DNA from: Oligoflexia bacterium
Lineage (GTDB): Bacteria; Bdellovibrionota; Bacteriovoracia; Bacteriovoracales; Bacteriovoracaceae
Length of the DNA: 64,000 bases
NCBI GenBank assembly: GCA_015232355.1
Contig: JADFZW010000015.1
Span: 62,001-126,000, forward strand
Direction of reading: 5' to 3'
Part shown: one piece after another, positions 7,429 through 16,651 of the stretch
Position numbering within the stretch: the first letter of the stretch is position 1
Layout of the letters: each line of letters begins with the position of its first letter
Position numbers and translations under genes: made by a program
Notes under the pieces: generated by a model
Told to the model about the DNA's origin: nothing
The model's database searches: none
The model's input: the letters and a program-made list of their open reading frames with translations, nothing else

Positions 7429-9756
7429 ATGAGGAAAAAATCTAATTTTCATTTAATATCCAATAACAATGTTTTAAAGATCAAGGATAAATCCAATCTA
7501 TTAACTGCAAGTGCAAAAATGCGTGAGTCACTTCAAATATTAGATCAAATTAATGGCAAGGCAAATTTGATTGCTTTCAATGCTGCCATTGAAGGAGCAC
7601 GTACCAGAGGAAGATTGGATTCATTCTCCATTGTGGCCGAGCAAATTCTTACTCAGGCGGTGAGGAATGTGGAGTTAAGTGAAAAATTAGGTCAGTTGGT
7701 AAAAAAATTACATAATGTTGCTTTAAGATCTACTGCCGCCAGATACTATGAACTTTCAGAAGACTTAATAGATAAGTTAGATAGAAATTTGTTTGGACGA
7801 AATTGTGATGTTCAAGCATGGGCAGTTTTTGAAGCAAATATTAAGTGTCTGCATGAGGTAAATAAATTACGAAGTGAACTTGATTTTAAAAAATTACCAG
7901 CAGATGAACTTCATCAAAAATTAATTGCTAATGATAGAGTGAAGTGGGTTAAAGATTTACTAGATAAAGTGATGAGCATCTATCATGTCTATTCAGATAT
8001 CGTGTTAGTGGATAAAGAAGGATTAATTGTTACTTCCGTAAAACGTCCTAACTTAATTGGTAAACAAAATGTTAGCGATACTGATTGGTTTAAGGCGGCG
8101 ATGGCCGGTGAATTAAATGTTTCAGATATGGATTGGGATATGAATATCAAAGCATTTGTAGTTCGTTATTCAGTCCCTGTATTAGATGAACATAAAGAAT
8201 GTATTGGTGTAATCTCTACTAGATTTAATTGGGATTATGCTCAGGAGATGATCGATAATGGTCACTATGATGATTCAGTTCAAGCATACATTATAAGTAA
8301 GCAAGGATTAGTGTTGGCCAATACAGACACCAGTGGACTTGGTGTTTATCGAGAGCCAATGAACTGGTTGGATGCGGGTAAAGATTCTATGAGTGGTTAT
8401 TCTGGATACACGATAGAGACTGCTCGAAATGGAGCACCTGTAGCATCTGGTTATGCTAAAACGAAAGGTTATAATACTTATAAAGGAAAGGGTTGGACAG
8501 CGTTGATTCTTTCTCGTTTAGGAAATGTTGATTATGAACATCTATTACATCGGGTGAGTCGCAATGGTGTTACAAACTACAATGAATATGAATATGAAGA
8601 GGATAATGAAAAGTCCGAAAGTATTGAGAGTATAAACAATCATGAGAATGATAAGAGCATAAAGAAAAAAATTGAATCAGAATTAGTAAATGATGAACTT
8701 ATCGAATGCATGCATAATATTAATGAATTGGTTGATCAAATAAATACTACCAATCATGAAACAAATATGTTGGCCATAAATGCGGCCATTCAAGCAGGTA
8801 TTGCTGGTACAGAAGGTGAAAGTTTTGGAGTGATTGCTGGTGAAATTGGAGGATTAGCTGAAAAGAGTGTTGCTTTTGTTAGTAAAGTAAATATGACGAC
8901 TAAAGATTTGCAGACAGCGGTTACTTCTACAGTGGCCGCCCGCTTGAGTGATGCTGCTCGAGATGCTGCTGATAAAATAGATCGTATGCTCTTTGAAAGA
9001 TTTTGTGATATTCAAGCTTGGTCTCAAATGGCAGTTTTTAGAAAAGCAACTGAATCAGGATCAGATCTTAATTTTCAGGCCAGTGATTTACTTGCAAAGA
9101 TTCAGAAAATCTATGAAGTATATCATGATACATTTTTAGTAGATGCCACTGGAAAAATTATAGCTTCAGCTCTAAGAAGGGAATTGATTGGTCAAAATCA
9201 ATCAAATAGAAAATGGTTCCAAGATGCTATTCAAGGAAATGTTTATTACAGTGATGTCTACAGATCAAATACAGTAAATGCTTTAACTATGACTTTTTCT
9301 GCTCCTGTTACTACTTGGGATGGAAAAATTGTAGGAGTAATTACCTCCAGATTTAATTGGGATTATATCTACGACATCATCGATGCAGTGATTGTAGATT
9401 CCAAGAGTAGAGTAAATTTAGTTAATAGTGATGGAATATTAATTGGTTCATCTGATAGAGAGCAAATTTTAGAAAAATCATTTAAACATTTAAAGGCATT
9501 CACACTTCTTCATCAAGGCCAATCAGGTGTACACAATGAAATTGATAGCAGTGATGGTCGGGAATATTCTGTAGGATTTTGTAAAGGTAAAGGACATAAT
9601 GCTTACAGTGGAAAGGGTTGGAGTGTAATAATTCGACGTTTAAATGAAAGAGTTAAGGATGGAATTGCTACTTTAGAAGAGGATAAATTGCAAGAGGGTA
9701 ATGTATCTCATAATCATAATAATGATAATGAATTAAAACTCAAGAAAGTAGGATAG
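7429..9756 (+). CDS. Soluble chemoreceptor-like protein: two MCP-tip plus PDC/Cache units
   Basis: A 775-residue protein without a signal peptide or membrane helix. It is an internal duplication. Each half has a short MCP signalling-tip hairpin (NLIAFNAAIEGAR at 46-58; NMLAINAAIQAG at about 446-457), a helix with the shared D(R)xLF-R--D-QAWA pattern (about 116-132 and again in the second half), and a PDC/Cache-type sensor fold ending in GVI(S/T)SRFNWDY. Cache domains are normally periplasmic; here they should be cytosolic. It probably presents a CheW-binding tip to the CheA encoded 8 nt downstream. AAGGAG lies about 10 nt before the ATG. An acidic linker of about 50 residues separates the halves. 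Confidence 0.85.
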   Translation: MRKKSNFHLISNNNVLKIKDKSNLLTASAKMRESLQILDQINGKANLIAFNAAIEGARTRGRLDSFSIVAEQILTQAVRNVELSEKLGQLVKKLHNVALRSTAARYYELSEDLIDKLDRNLFGRNCDVQAWAVFEANIKCLHEVNKLRSELDFKKLPADELHQKLIANDRVKWVKDLLDKVMSIYHVYSDIVLVDKEGLIVTSVKRPNLIGKQNVSDTDWFKAAMAGELNVSDMDWDMNIKAFVVRYSVPVLDEHKECIGVISTRFNWDYAQEMIDNGHYDDSVQAYIISKQGLVLANTDTSGLGVYREPMNWLDAGKDSMSGYSGYTIETARNGAPVASGYAKTKGYNTYKGKGWTALILSRLGNVDYEHLLHRVSRNGVTNYNEYEYEEDNEKSESIESINNHENDKSIKKKIESELVNDELIECMHNINELVDQINTTNHETNMLAINAAIQAGIAGTEGESFGVIAGEIGGLAEKSVAFVSKVNMTTKDLQTAVTSTVAARLSDAARDAADKIDRMLFERFCDIQAWSQMAVFRKATESGSDLNFQASDLLAKIQKIYEVYHDTFLVDATGKIIASALRRELIGQNQSNRKWFQDAIQGNVYYSDVYRSNTVNALTMTFSAPVTTWDGKIVGVITSRFNWDYIYDIIDAVIVDSKSRVNLVNSDGILIGSSDREQILEKSFKHLKAFTLLHQGQSGVHNEIDSSDGREYSVGFCKGKGHNAYSGKGWSVIIRRLNERVKDGIATLEEDKLQEGNVSHNHNNDNELKLKKVG

Positions 9757-9764
9757 GAATATTT

Positions 9765-12700
9765 ATGACCGAAGAAAAAAATACCAATAAGGAAGATATA
9801 AAGGTCTTTGTTGATGAGATTTTAACCAATATGGTGGATATTGAAAATTTGTTAGTAAATATCAACGATCCAGAGGTTTTTAATGCTGAAAATGATATAG
9901 CAACTTTGTTTAGATATTTTCACAATATAAAAGGCGTTTCTGCAATGTTTGAGTGGGAATCCACTAAAGAAATTTTTCATATGGCAGAAAACCTCTTGTC
10001 TTTTTATAGAGAGAAAAATACTAAACCATCTCAAGAGTCAGTGGATGTGTTATTGCAGGCACTGGATTTTTTTAAATCATTTTCAGACAAGTTATTAAAA
10101 GCAGAGATGGATGCCAATGCTGTCAATAAGAGACCGTATAAATTACTTTGTGCTCTAGATGTGGTTCTTACAAATGCTTTAGCAGGAAATGATAGTGGAA
10201 CAAATGAGACTAATAAGAAAAATGAAGATGCGGAAGATGATAAGAAAAAAGATGTAAATGAATCAATCAGGATTACAGGCACTCAAGCAGCAAAACTAAT
10301 GGAGATAGTCTCTGACTTTATTCAATTACAAAATAGAATTATTCCAGAGTTAACTTCTCATAATGATTCTTTAGGGATGATTAATGATATTAAGCGATTT
10401 TCAAATCATTTACAAAATTTTGTTTTATCTATTCGTCTTTCTCCTTTAAGACCATTACTTTCCAGTTTAAATCGAATCATCAATACTACGGCCAGGGATT
10501 TAAAGAAGAAAGTTCATTTAAAAATTTTAGGTGGAGATACTCAATTAGATCGCAAAATGATTGAGATGTTAAGAGAGCCACTAATTCACATGGTAAGAAA
10601 CTCTATCGATCATGGTATTGAAGTGCCAGCAATTCGTAAAGAGGGTCGTAAGTCAGAGTATGGAATAATTGTAATAGAAGCTTCTCAACAATCAGGGCAA
10701 GTTGTAATTGTAATGACCGATGATGGAAAGGGTATTGATCCTAAAGGTATTTTAAATAAGGCTTTAGAAAATAAATTAATAAAAGAAGAGGATGCTTCTA
10801 AGTTAAGTCAGAAAGAAATTTTAAAGATGGTATTTTTACCGGGATTTTCTACTGCTAAAGAGGTAACAGACGTATCAGGACGTGGAGTGGGAATGGACGC
10901 AGTAAAAACTACCATTGAATCACTAGGTGGAACTGTGGAGATAAGCTCTGAAATAGGAATGGGAACTAAAGTTATCCTAACACTACCTTTGACTTTAGCG
11001 ATAATTAAATCCCTCTCTTTTTTGGTTGGAAAACAAATATATGCTATTCCGCAAGTTAGTGTAGAAGAGGTGGTGACCAGAGATGCTCTTTATAGCAATA
11101 AAGAGGTCTCCATTTTAGAAAATGGTCAAGAGGTTATCCATCGAAGAAAATTAGTTATTCCAATAGTTGCTTTAGATAAATTATTTAATGTAAAAGAAAA
11201 AAACAAGAGTGCAGTATATATTATTGTTAAATATCGTGGTGATCGTTTTGCACTTAAAGTTCATTCTATTGTTGGTACCAATGATTTTGTATCTCAACCA
11301 TCACCTAAAATATTTTCTAAAATTGATATCATCAATGGTGTAAGCCAGTTAAATTCAGGAGAGTATATTGGGCTCTTGGATCTATCGAGGATTGCTGATT
11401 TAATTGAATCCAAAATATCGAGTAATCAAAGAAATCTTTATAATGAACATGACAGTACTGTATCTGATGTATTTAGAAGTCAACAAAAGATGACTTTTAT
11501 CGAATCAGGACGTCCCTTTGCTATTCCAGTTCAAAGTATTACTGAAGTTTTTGAAATGAGCGCGGAGAAGATTAATTATCTAAATGATAGAGCATACATT
11601 ACATACAGAGAGAAAACGCTTCCATTATTAAGAATCGATCGTATTTTTGGTGAGAAACGATTGGAAAAAAGTGATCGATACAAAATGTTACTGCTTACCT
11701 ACGATAATATGCAGGCAGTAATTGCATGTAGTAAGTTTCACGGGATTCAACGTCTCCCTCGAGAATTCGATGATGCTTTAAAAAGCGATATTATTATGGG
11801 AACAATAACTAATGATGATGAGACATATTTGGTTCCTAATATCAGAAATGTATTCACTATAGATTTTCCTGAAAAATTTTCAAAGAAGATTAAACTTACT
11901 GAAAAATCAAAATTTACTGTATTAGTTGTTGAAGATGATAGATATTTTGCCGCTAATTTAGGTGATTTTTTGGCAAACAATGATATTAATTATCATATAT
12001 GTGTTGATGGATTAGAAGCAAAAGAATTTTTGGCCAAGATGTATATTGCTAAAGAGACGATTCCAGGGATTGAAATAGTAAATTACATTATTGCTGATTA
12101 TGAAATGCCTAGAATGAATGGACTTGAGTTGCTACGTTGGATTCGACTTACTAATGAAGTAAAACATCTTCCTCTTTCGATTTGTACAGCAGTAGGAGAT
12201 GCGGCGGTTAGAAGTGAAGCAGAAAATTTAGGAATTGATACTTACGCTGAAAAAGTTAGATATGATCAATTTATTCAAATAATTTTGGCACATAAAAAGA
12301 AATTTGATTTAGGAATAGATGTACCCGCCGGTAATAAAAAAATATCAGATGAGAAAAATTCTGACATTGAAAATTCACGAATACTAACTTTCCTTATTGA
12401 AAATAAGTATTATGGGATAGCCATTGATTACATCAAAGAGATTTCTGGTTCGTTTTTAGCAACAGAGGTACCAGGAATGATAAAACCTGCCTCACAGATG
12501 ATAAGTTTCAGAGGAAATCCAGTAGCAGTAATTGATTTGCGTAGATTTAATAGTAACATTAACAACACTGTTTCTGCTAGTGGGGCAACTACGATGGTTA
12601 ATTCTGCTAGAGAGTTATCATCTAGACCTGAACAGATTGTAGCGCAATTTGGAACTCATACTTGTGCTTTGTGGGTGGATAAGGTTTGCAATGTTAAGAG

Positions 12701-12998
12701 AGTAAATACTATGGATAGGGCCACAGGAATTGCTCGTAGTACATTTGGTACCCTTTCATCGCTATTAGAAGATATTATGTGGGATAAGAATAAAGATTGT
12801 GTTGCAGTTATTGGCCCAAGGAAGGTTGAATTATTAATTGAAAAAATTATTAATAAAACAAATAGAATTGGAATGGGTTTTGAAAAGGAGTCAGAAGTAA
12901 ATATTAACAATGGCAACAATGCTAGCAATGATAATAATGCAAACAATACGAATAACTCTGACAATGCTAAGATTACTAATAATAAAAAAATTGCATAA
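9765..12998 (+). CDS. CheA-type hybrid histidine kinase with CheW and receiver domains
   Basis: A 1077-residue cytoplasmic kinase. Order: HPt (1-125, phospho-acceptor His53 in HNIKG), acidic linker, dimerisation region (165-245), CheA-type ATPase (255-410; N-box HMVRNSIDHG 275-284, DDGKGID 319-325, G-box SGRGVGMDAV 371-380), CheW-like domain (about 412-545), second CheW-like domain (about 570-690), receiver domain (about 715-840, Asp778 in ADYEMP), third CheW-like domain (about 870-1030), Asn-rich tail. Classical CheA has one CheW-like domain and no receiver. No separate cheW, cheR or cheB is nearby. It lies between a receptor-like gene and a CheX-like gene in the same orientation. Confidence 0.93.
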   Translation: MTEEKNTNKEDIKVFVDEILTNMVDIENLLVNINDPEVFNAENDIATLFRYFHNIKGVSAMFEWESTKEIFHMAENLLSFYREKNTKPSQESVDVLLQALDFFKSFSDKLLKAEMDANAVNKRPYKLLCALDVVLTNALAGNDSGTNETNKKNEDAEDDKKKDVNESIRITGTQAAKLMEIVSDFIQLQNRIIPELTSHNDSLGMINDIKRFSNHLQNFVLSIRLSPLRPLLSSLNRIINTTARDLKKKVHLKILGGDTQLDRKMIEMLREPLIHMVRNSIDHGIEVPAIRKEGRKSEYGIIVIEASQQSGQVVIVMTDDGKGIDPKGILNKALENKLIKEEDASKLSQKEILKMVFLPGFSTAKEVTDVSGRGVGMDAVKTTIESLGGTVEISSEIGMGTKVILTLPLTLAIIKSLSFLVGKQIYAIPQVSVEEVVTRDALYSNKEVSILENGQEVIHRRKLVIPIVALDKLFNVKEKNKSAVYIIVKYRGDRFALKVHSIVGTNDFVSQPSPKIFSKIDIINGVSQLNSGEYIGLLDLSRIADLIESKISSNQRNLYNEHDSTVSDVFRSQQKMTFIESGRPFAIPVQSITEVFEMSAEKINYLNDRAYITYREKTLPLLRIDRIFGEKRLEKSDRYKMLLLTYDNMQAVIACSKFHGIQRLPREFDDALKSDIIMGTITNDDETYLVPNIRNVFTIDFPEKFSKKIKLTEKSKFTVLVVEDDRYFAANLGDFLANNDINYHICVDGLEAKEFLAKMYIAKETIPGIEIVNYIIADYEMPRMNGLELLRWIRLTNEVKHLPLSICTAVGDAAVRSEAENLGIDTYAEKVRYDQFIQIILAHKKKFDLGIDVPAGNKKISDEKNSDIENSRILTFLIENKYYGIAIDYIKEISGSFLATEVPGMIKPASQMISFRGNPVAVIDLRRFNSNINNTVSASGATTMVNSARELSSRPEQIVAQFGTHTCALWVDKVCNVKRVNTMDRATGIARSTFGTLSSLLEDIMWDKNKDCVAVIGPRKVELLIEKIINKTNRIGMGFEKESEVNINNGNNASNDNNANNTNNSDNAKITNNKKIA

Positions 12999-13041
12999 AC
13001 AATAAAGAGGTGTGAGAACACTTTCAGATTAACAAAGGCAA

Positions 13042-14391
13042 ATGGTGATGACCCCAAGAGAAGAAGTAAATCCTTACGAGAATACGTTGTTATATAGGTT
13101 ACGAACATTGATTGTGTCGTCGAATAAAGTGTTTATGGATAAATTTAAAAAGAGTGCCATGTCTTATAAAATAGAGGGAATTCAATATGAAAATGATGTA
13201 AGGGTGATGAGAACCAACATGGTTAATCTATTAAATGTAGGGCATAACTATCATGTTCTTATTTATGATTATTATCCTGGTGATGACAACTCTAAGACAT
13301 TTGCAAAGATTTACAAGTTAATAAAGTGTGATATACGTTTGAAAAAATTGCCTATGCTTTTTATTAAAGATGCTGGCATTCAATTTTCAGTAGAAGATCT
13401 TTTTACAAATTTCTTACAATCATCAAAAGAATATGCAGGAGATGGAACCATATCAATAATTGATCGAAGTGATTCCATGGATAATATTTTAAATGCTATT
13501 AATGAATTGATGAATGTTCACTATAATGAGACAACTTCGTTATTTACCATTGAGGACAAAGGAAAGTATTTAATAATAAATCTTCCACAGAAAATGGATA
13601 AACTTTATATTGATGATTTGAAGTTAGTTGCCAATAGGATATTTGCTGAGAATGAAAAGAAGTTAATTATTTATAACTATAAACATTATGAGGACGTTAG
13701 TCCTAATAATTTAAGAGAAATCTTCAAAGTAATCTTTAATTTAAATAAACAAAAAATAAAGTGCTACTCCGTTTTTGTAAATGAAGAGACTTCAATTTTA
13801 ATGGAAAAATCTGGAGTAATAAATGCTTTTAGAATTAAAAAGAGTTTGAAGGATGTTTTAAAAGAAAATAATTTACCAATAGAAGCTACAAGAGCAGCAT
13901 CTAAGTTTGTTTCCTTAGATGTTGAGGTAGTGAATCCATTTATAGTTGCTACAGTAAAAGCATATAAAAAGCACTTGGATGTTAGTATGGGAGCGCAGGG
14001 ACCTAAAATTAACAATAATTATGAGTGTGGAAATGCTGCTTTTGCCATAGTAATTAATATTCAAAGTGCAAAATTTAATGGAACTATTTTACAAATTTTC
14101 AAAACAGATGTTTTTTCTAATTTCATGAAATTAGTGAGAGAGAAACATCAGTTGTCTGATCTAAAGGCATTTGTTGAATTTACCAATAAGATGTTGATGG
14201 AAATTTTCGAGATGGCCAAGAAAGAGTTAATCAGAAGTTCAAATTATGAATTGGATAGTGCCACTCCTGAAATAATTCAGAGATCAGAAAATATTCAGAA
14301 GGCGATTAAATATGCTACTTCTATTAACATTTCTCTTAATTCACCTATAGGAGCGGTAGACTTATTAATTAATCCTGAATCACAGAAATAA
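13042..14391 (+). CDS. Receiver-like / STAS-like / CheX-like three-part protein
   Basis: A 449-residue protein 43 nt after the CheA-type gene. Residues 20-135 resemble a degenerate receiver (LIYDYYPGDD in the phospho-site strand). Residues about 165-275 resemble a STAS/anti-sigma-antagonist fold (LIINLPQKMD ... LREIFKVIF ... CYSVFVNEE). Residues about 290-440 resemble CheC/CheX phosphatases, with an E-x-x-N pair (E379, N382) in the expected helix followed by a proline. CheX-family proteins dephosphorylate CheY. Here the domain could reset the receiver of the neighbouring hybrid CheA. Assignment of the first two parts is less secure than the third. An ATG at 13048 is an alternative start. Confidence 0.6.
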   Translation: MVMTPREEVNPYENTLLYRLRTLIVSSNKVFMDKFKKSAMSYKIEGIQYENDVRVMRTNMVNLLNVGHNYHVLIYDYYPGDDNSKTFAKIYKLIKCDIRLKKLPMLFIKDAGIQFSVEDLFTNFLQSSKEYAGDGTISIIDRSDSMDNILNAINELMNVHYNETTSLFTIEDKGKYLIINLPQKMDKLYIDDLKLVANRIFAENEKKLIIYNYKHYEDVSPNNLREIFKVIFNLNKQKIKCYSVFVNEETSILMEKSGVINAFRIKKSLKDVLKENNLPIEATRAASKFVSLDVEVVNPFIVATVKAYKKHLDVSMGAQGPKINNNYECGNAAFAIVINIQSAKFNGTILQIFKTDVFSNFMKLVREKHQLSDLKAFVEFTNKMLMEIFEMAKKELIRSSNYELDSATPEIIQRSENIQKAIKYATSINISLNSPIGAVDLLINPESQK

Positions 14392-14420
14392 AATCGCAGA
14401 AATAAAGAGTAGAAAGATTT

Positions 14421-15245
14421 TTAGTTTTTAAACCAGCATGCAGGTCTTGGTAATCTTAAAGCTCCCGCAAAGTAAGTATCTAATCTACATTGAATAGTAG
14501 CTGGATAACTTAATTCAGTAGTACTTACTACTGTTGGATCTGGAGTTTCATACTTTGGAGTTGCTTCATTTTTTAATTGAGAAAGAAGATCACCAAGAGA
14601 GAGACCACCCTCTAAACGTGCTATACAATTTGCGTGTGCAATTTGATCATTAGCAAATGTTTGGCATTTCATTTGAATAAAATCACTTGTATCAACTATC
14701 TTTGATAACTCTGGTACTCTGGCCGCTATTTGATCATAGCAAGTAAGTGTACTGTAATAATCGCTTTGTCCTTCTGCTGACATGTAAAAAAGTGGCACGC
14801 TTCTAATATATGGTAATCCTCCATAAGCATGGCCCAATTCATGACATAAAACCAAACTAAAACCCTCAGGAGTAATCTCAGGTCTACGTGCTAATCCACC
14901 ATACATGTTGATGGTTACGTATCCAAATGCCCTCATGCAATTTGCATTTACTGTTGAATCATCCCAATTGCCATTAATTGTTGGTTGATCAGAAGCATAG
15001 GCATCTCTACCTGCTTGAACAATTTTATCAAATAATTCTTTGGTTACGTTTGGAACGAATTGTTTTAAATAACCATCTTCTTTCCACAAATCGTTATCTG
15101 GCATAAAACTTTTTGTGTAAATTGCAGTGTCTTTTAAGAAGAGTTGATCACTGCTACTTTGATCGTTATTTGCAAATACTGGAGTGATGATTGCACATAC
15201 TAAGAAGAAAAGTGTAAACTTAAGTAAATTGTTTTTTCTAACCAT
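14421..15245 (-). CDS. Secreted HExxH zinc metalloprotease-like protein
   Basis: A 274-residue protein with a signal peptide (cleavage near FA-NND, about 25). It has a zinc-binding HELGH (135-139) and a downstream acidic cluster SAEGQSDYYS in which Glu158 could be the third ligand, as in gluzincin-type M48-like peptidases. Several cysteines suggest disulfides in the periplasm or outside. The substrate is unknown. A perfect AGGAGG lies about 7 nt before the ATG, so strong translation is expected. It converges with the chemosensory cassette, leaving 29 bp between the stops. Confidence 0.72.
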   Translation of the reverse strand: MVRKNNLLKFTLFFLVCAIITPVFANNDQSSSDQLFLKDTAIYTKSFMPDNDLWKEDGYLKQFVPNVTKELFDKIVQAGRDAYASDQPTINGNWDDSTVNANCMRAFGYVTINMYGGLARRPEITPEGFSLVLCHELGHAYGGLPYIRSVPLFYMSAEGQSDYYSTLTCYDQIAARVPELSKIVDTSDFIQMKCQTFANDQIAHANCIARLEGGLSLGDLLSQLKNEATPKYETPDPTVVSTTELSYPATIQCRLDTYFAGALRLPRPACWFKN

Positions 15246-15586
15246 TCATTGACCTCCTTGTCGAATGTATTGTTCTAGATCCTAAGGAACGAGAACTAAA
15301 TAAGCTTTATTTAATTGTAAATGATTTTTTGATTTGATACCAAGAACTTTCAAGCAATAGCAAACAAACAACTTCTGACAATTGCATTTTGATGTGACAA
15401 AATTTATTGACAATAAAACTCATTTAACAACTTTTGATTATCCTTGGAAATTTTAATAACCACTTTGATTTATTAGAAGATATTAAATAGTTAAAAAATC
15501 TTTCAAAATACATCCCATTATCAAATTAAAATATTCAATATTTACTACTGTACGAATTTGATCAGGAAGCCATAGGAATTTATTAA
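15246..15586. other. Intergenic region between divergent genes
   Basis: This 341-bp AT-rich stretch must hold the promoters of the divergent metalloprotease and phosphoesterase genes. A TTGACA occurs at about 15408-15413, but no well-spaced -10 box follows. I see no ORF, RNA gene or repeat in it. Confidence 0.4.
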
Positions 15587-16651
15587 ATGAATAAATCAAT
15601 ATCAACACAACTGTTATTCCTAATGATGATGTTTATGATGATGTTTACTTCTTGTGGAAAAAAATTTAAAGAGGTAGGAGATTTTAAACATCCAGATGAT
15701 TTTTATATGGTGATAATGTCAGATCCGCAACTCTATTGGATGTGTGAGGATTCATCAACTGGTTGTGCTGATGTTGCTAAAAATGCTCAAAATTCTCCAA
15801 ATGCTAGTGAAGAACAACAAGGTGATTTGAGCAATAAATGGCAAGTTCAAAGTATTAATTCTTTGATCGACAAATATGGTGAAAGTTTTTACTCTGTTAT
15901 TATTAATGGCGACTTAACAGCATATGGACACGAATCTCAATTCAATGCCTATTATGGTTATTACGAATCGATGCTTAAAAGAGTTGTTTATCCTGGGCTT
16001 GGTAATCACGATTACGAAAACAATGCTAATGATACTTATGAAAACCATGCTGCACTTAGAATGGTAAAATATATCAGAGATAAGAGCAAGGTGCTTAAGC
16101 TTAAAAGTTTTGATTTTAAAGAAGGTGGTGTTTATTATAATTTCCCCTCTAATCACAAAGAGTATCGTGGAAGTATGTCATATTCGTGGGAAGTAGGAAA
16201 AGTTCACTTTGTTCAATTACATAATTATTCTGGGTATGAGAAAACAATTGAGGGATGGGACTTTGCTGAAGCACTAAAATTTCACATCTATATAACAAAC
16301 TCTTATGAGTGGTTGGATAAGGATTTAGCAGAGGCCACGAAAATGAATAAAAATATTATTTTAAATGTACATGATTTTCAAAAAACATATGATGAAAAAT
16401 TTCATAAAATACTTCAAAAATACCATTCAAATGTAAAAGCTATTTATACAGGTCATCTTCATGGGCGCCATGGTGTCTTTTATCATATTCAAAATATTCC
16501 TGTTTACTACACTGGCGCATCTTCTGTGAATTCGTATATGTTGCTACACTTTTTAAATGGTGAATTAGATGATTCTAATCTGATTCGTAGTTCATATGGA
16601 GCTGTTAAAAAAGAATCTTATTCGGCCACCTCTTCGCAAGTGCTAGAATAA
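15587..16651 (+). CDS. Calcineurin-like metallophosphoesterase lipoprotein
   Basis: A 354-residue protein with a very Met-rich lipoprotein signal and lipobox ending at Cys23 (FTSC). Metallophosphoesterase motifs are SDPQ, NGDLT, GNHD, NVHDF and GHLHGRH, in order, giving the usual dinuclear metal site. The substrate is unknown; family members cleave phosphomono- or diesters. It should be anchored in the outer membrane or periplasm. Its 3' end overlaps the convergent speB gene by 47 bp, so the last 15 codons of both genes are on opposite strands of the same DNA. Confidence 0.88.
   Translation: MNKSISTQLLFLMMMFMMMFTSCGKKFKEVGDFKHPDDFYMVIMSDPQLYWMCEDSSTGCADVAKNAQNSPNASEEQQGDLSNKWQVQSINSLIDKYGESFYSVIINGDLTAYGHESQFNAYYGYYESMLKRVVYPGLGNHDYENNANDTYENHAALRMVKYIRDKSKVLKLKSFDFKEGGVYYNFPSNHKEYRGSMSYSWEVGKVHFVQLHNYSGYEKTIEGWDFAEALKFHIYITNSYEWLDKDLAEATKMNKNIILNVHDFQKTYDEKFHKILQKYHSNVKAIYTGHLHGRHGVFYHIQNIPVYYTGASSVNSYMLLHFLNGELDDSNLIRSSYGAVKKESYSATSSQVLE

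Noticed and set aside
12656..13108. 150-residue hydrophobic minus-strand frame
   Set aside because: It lies opposite the CheA-type gene and the start of the next gene, has a biased Leu/Ser composition and no ribosome site.
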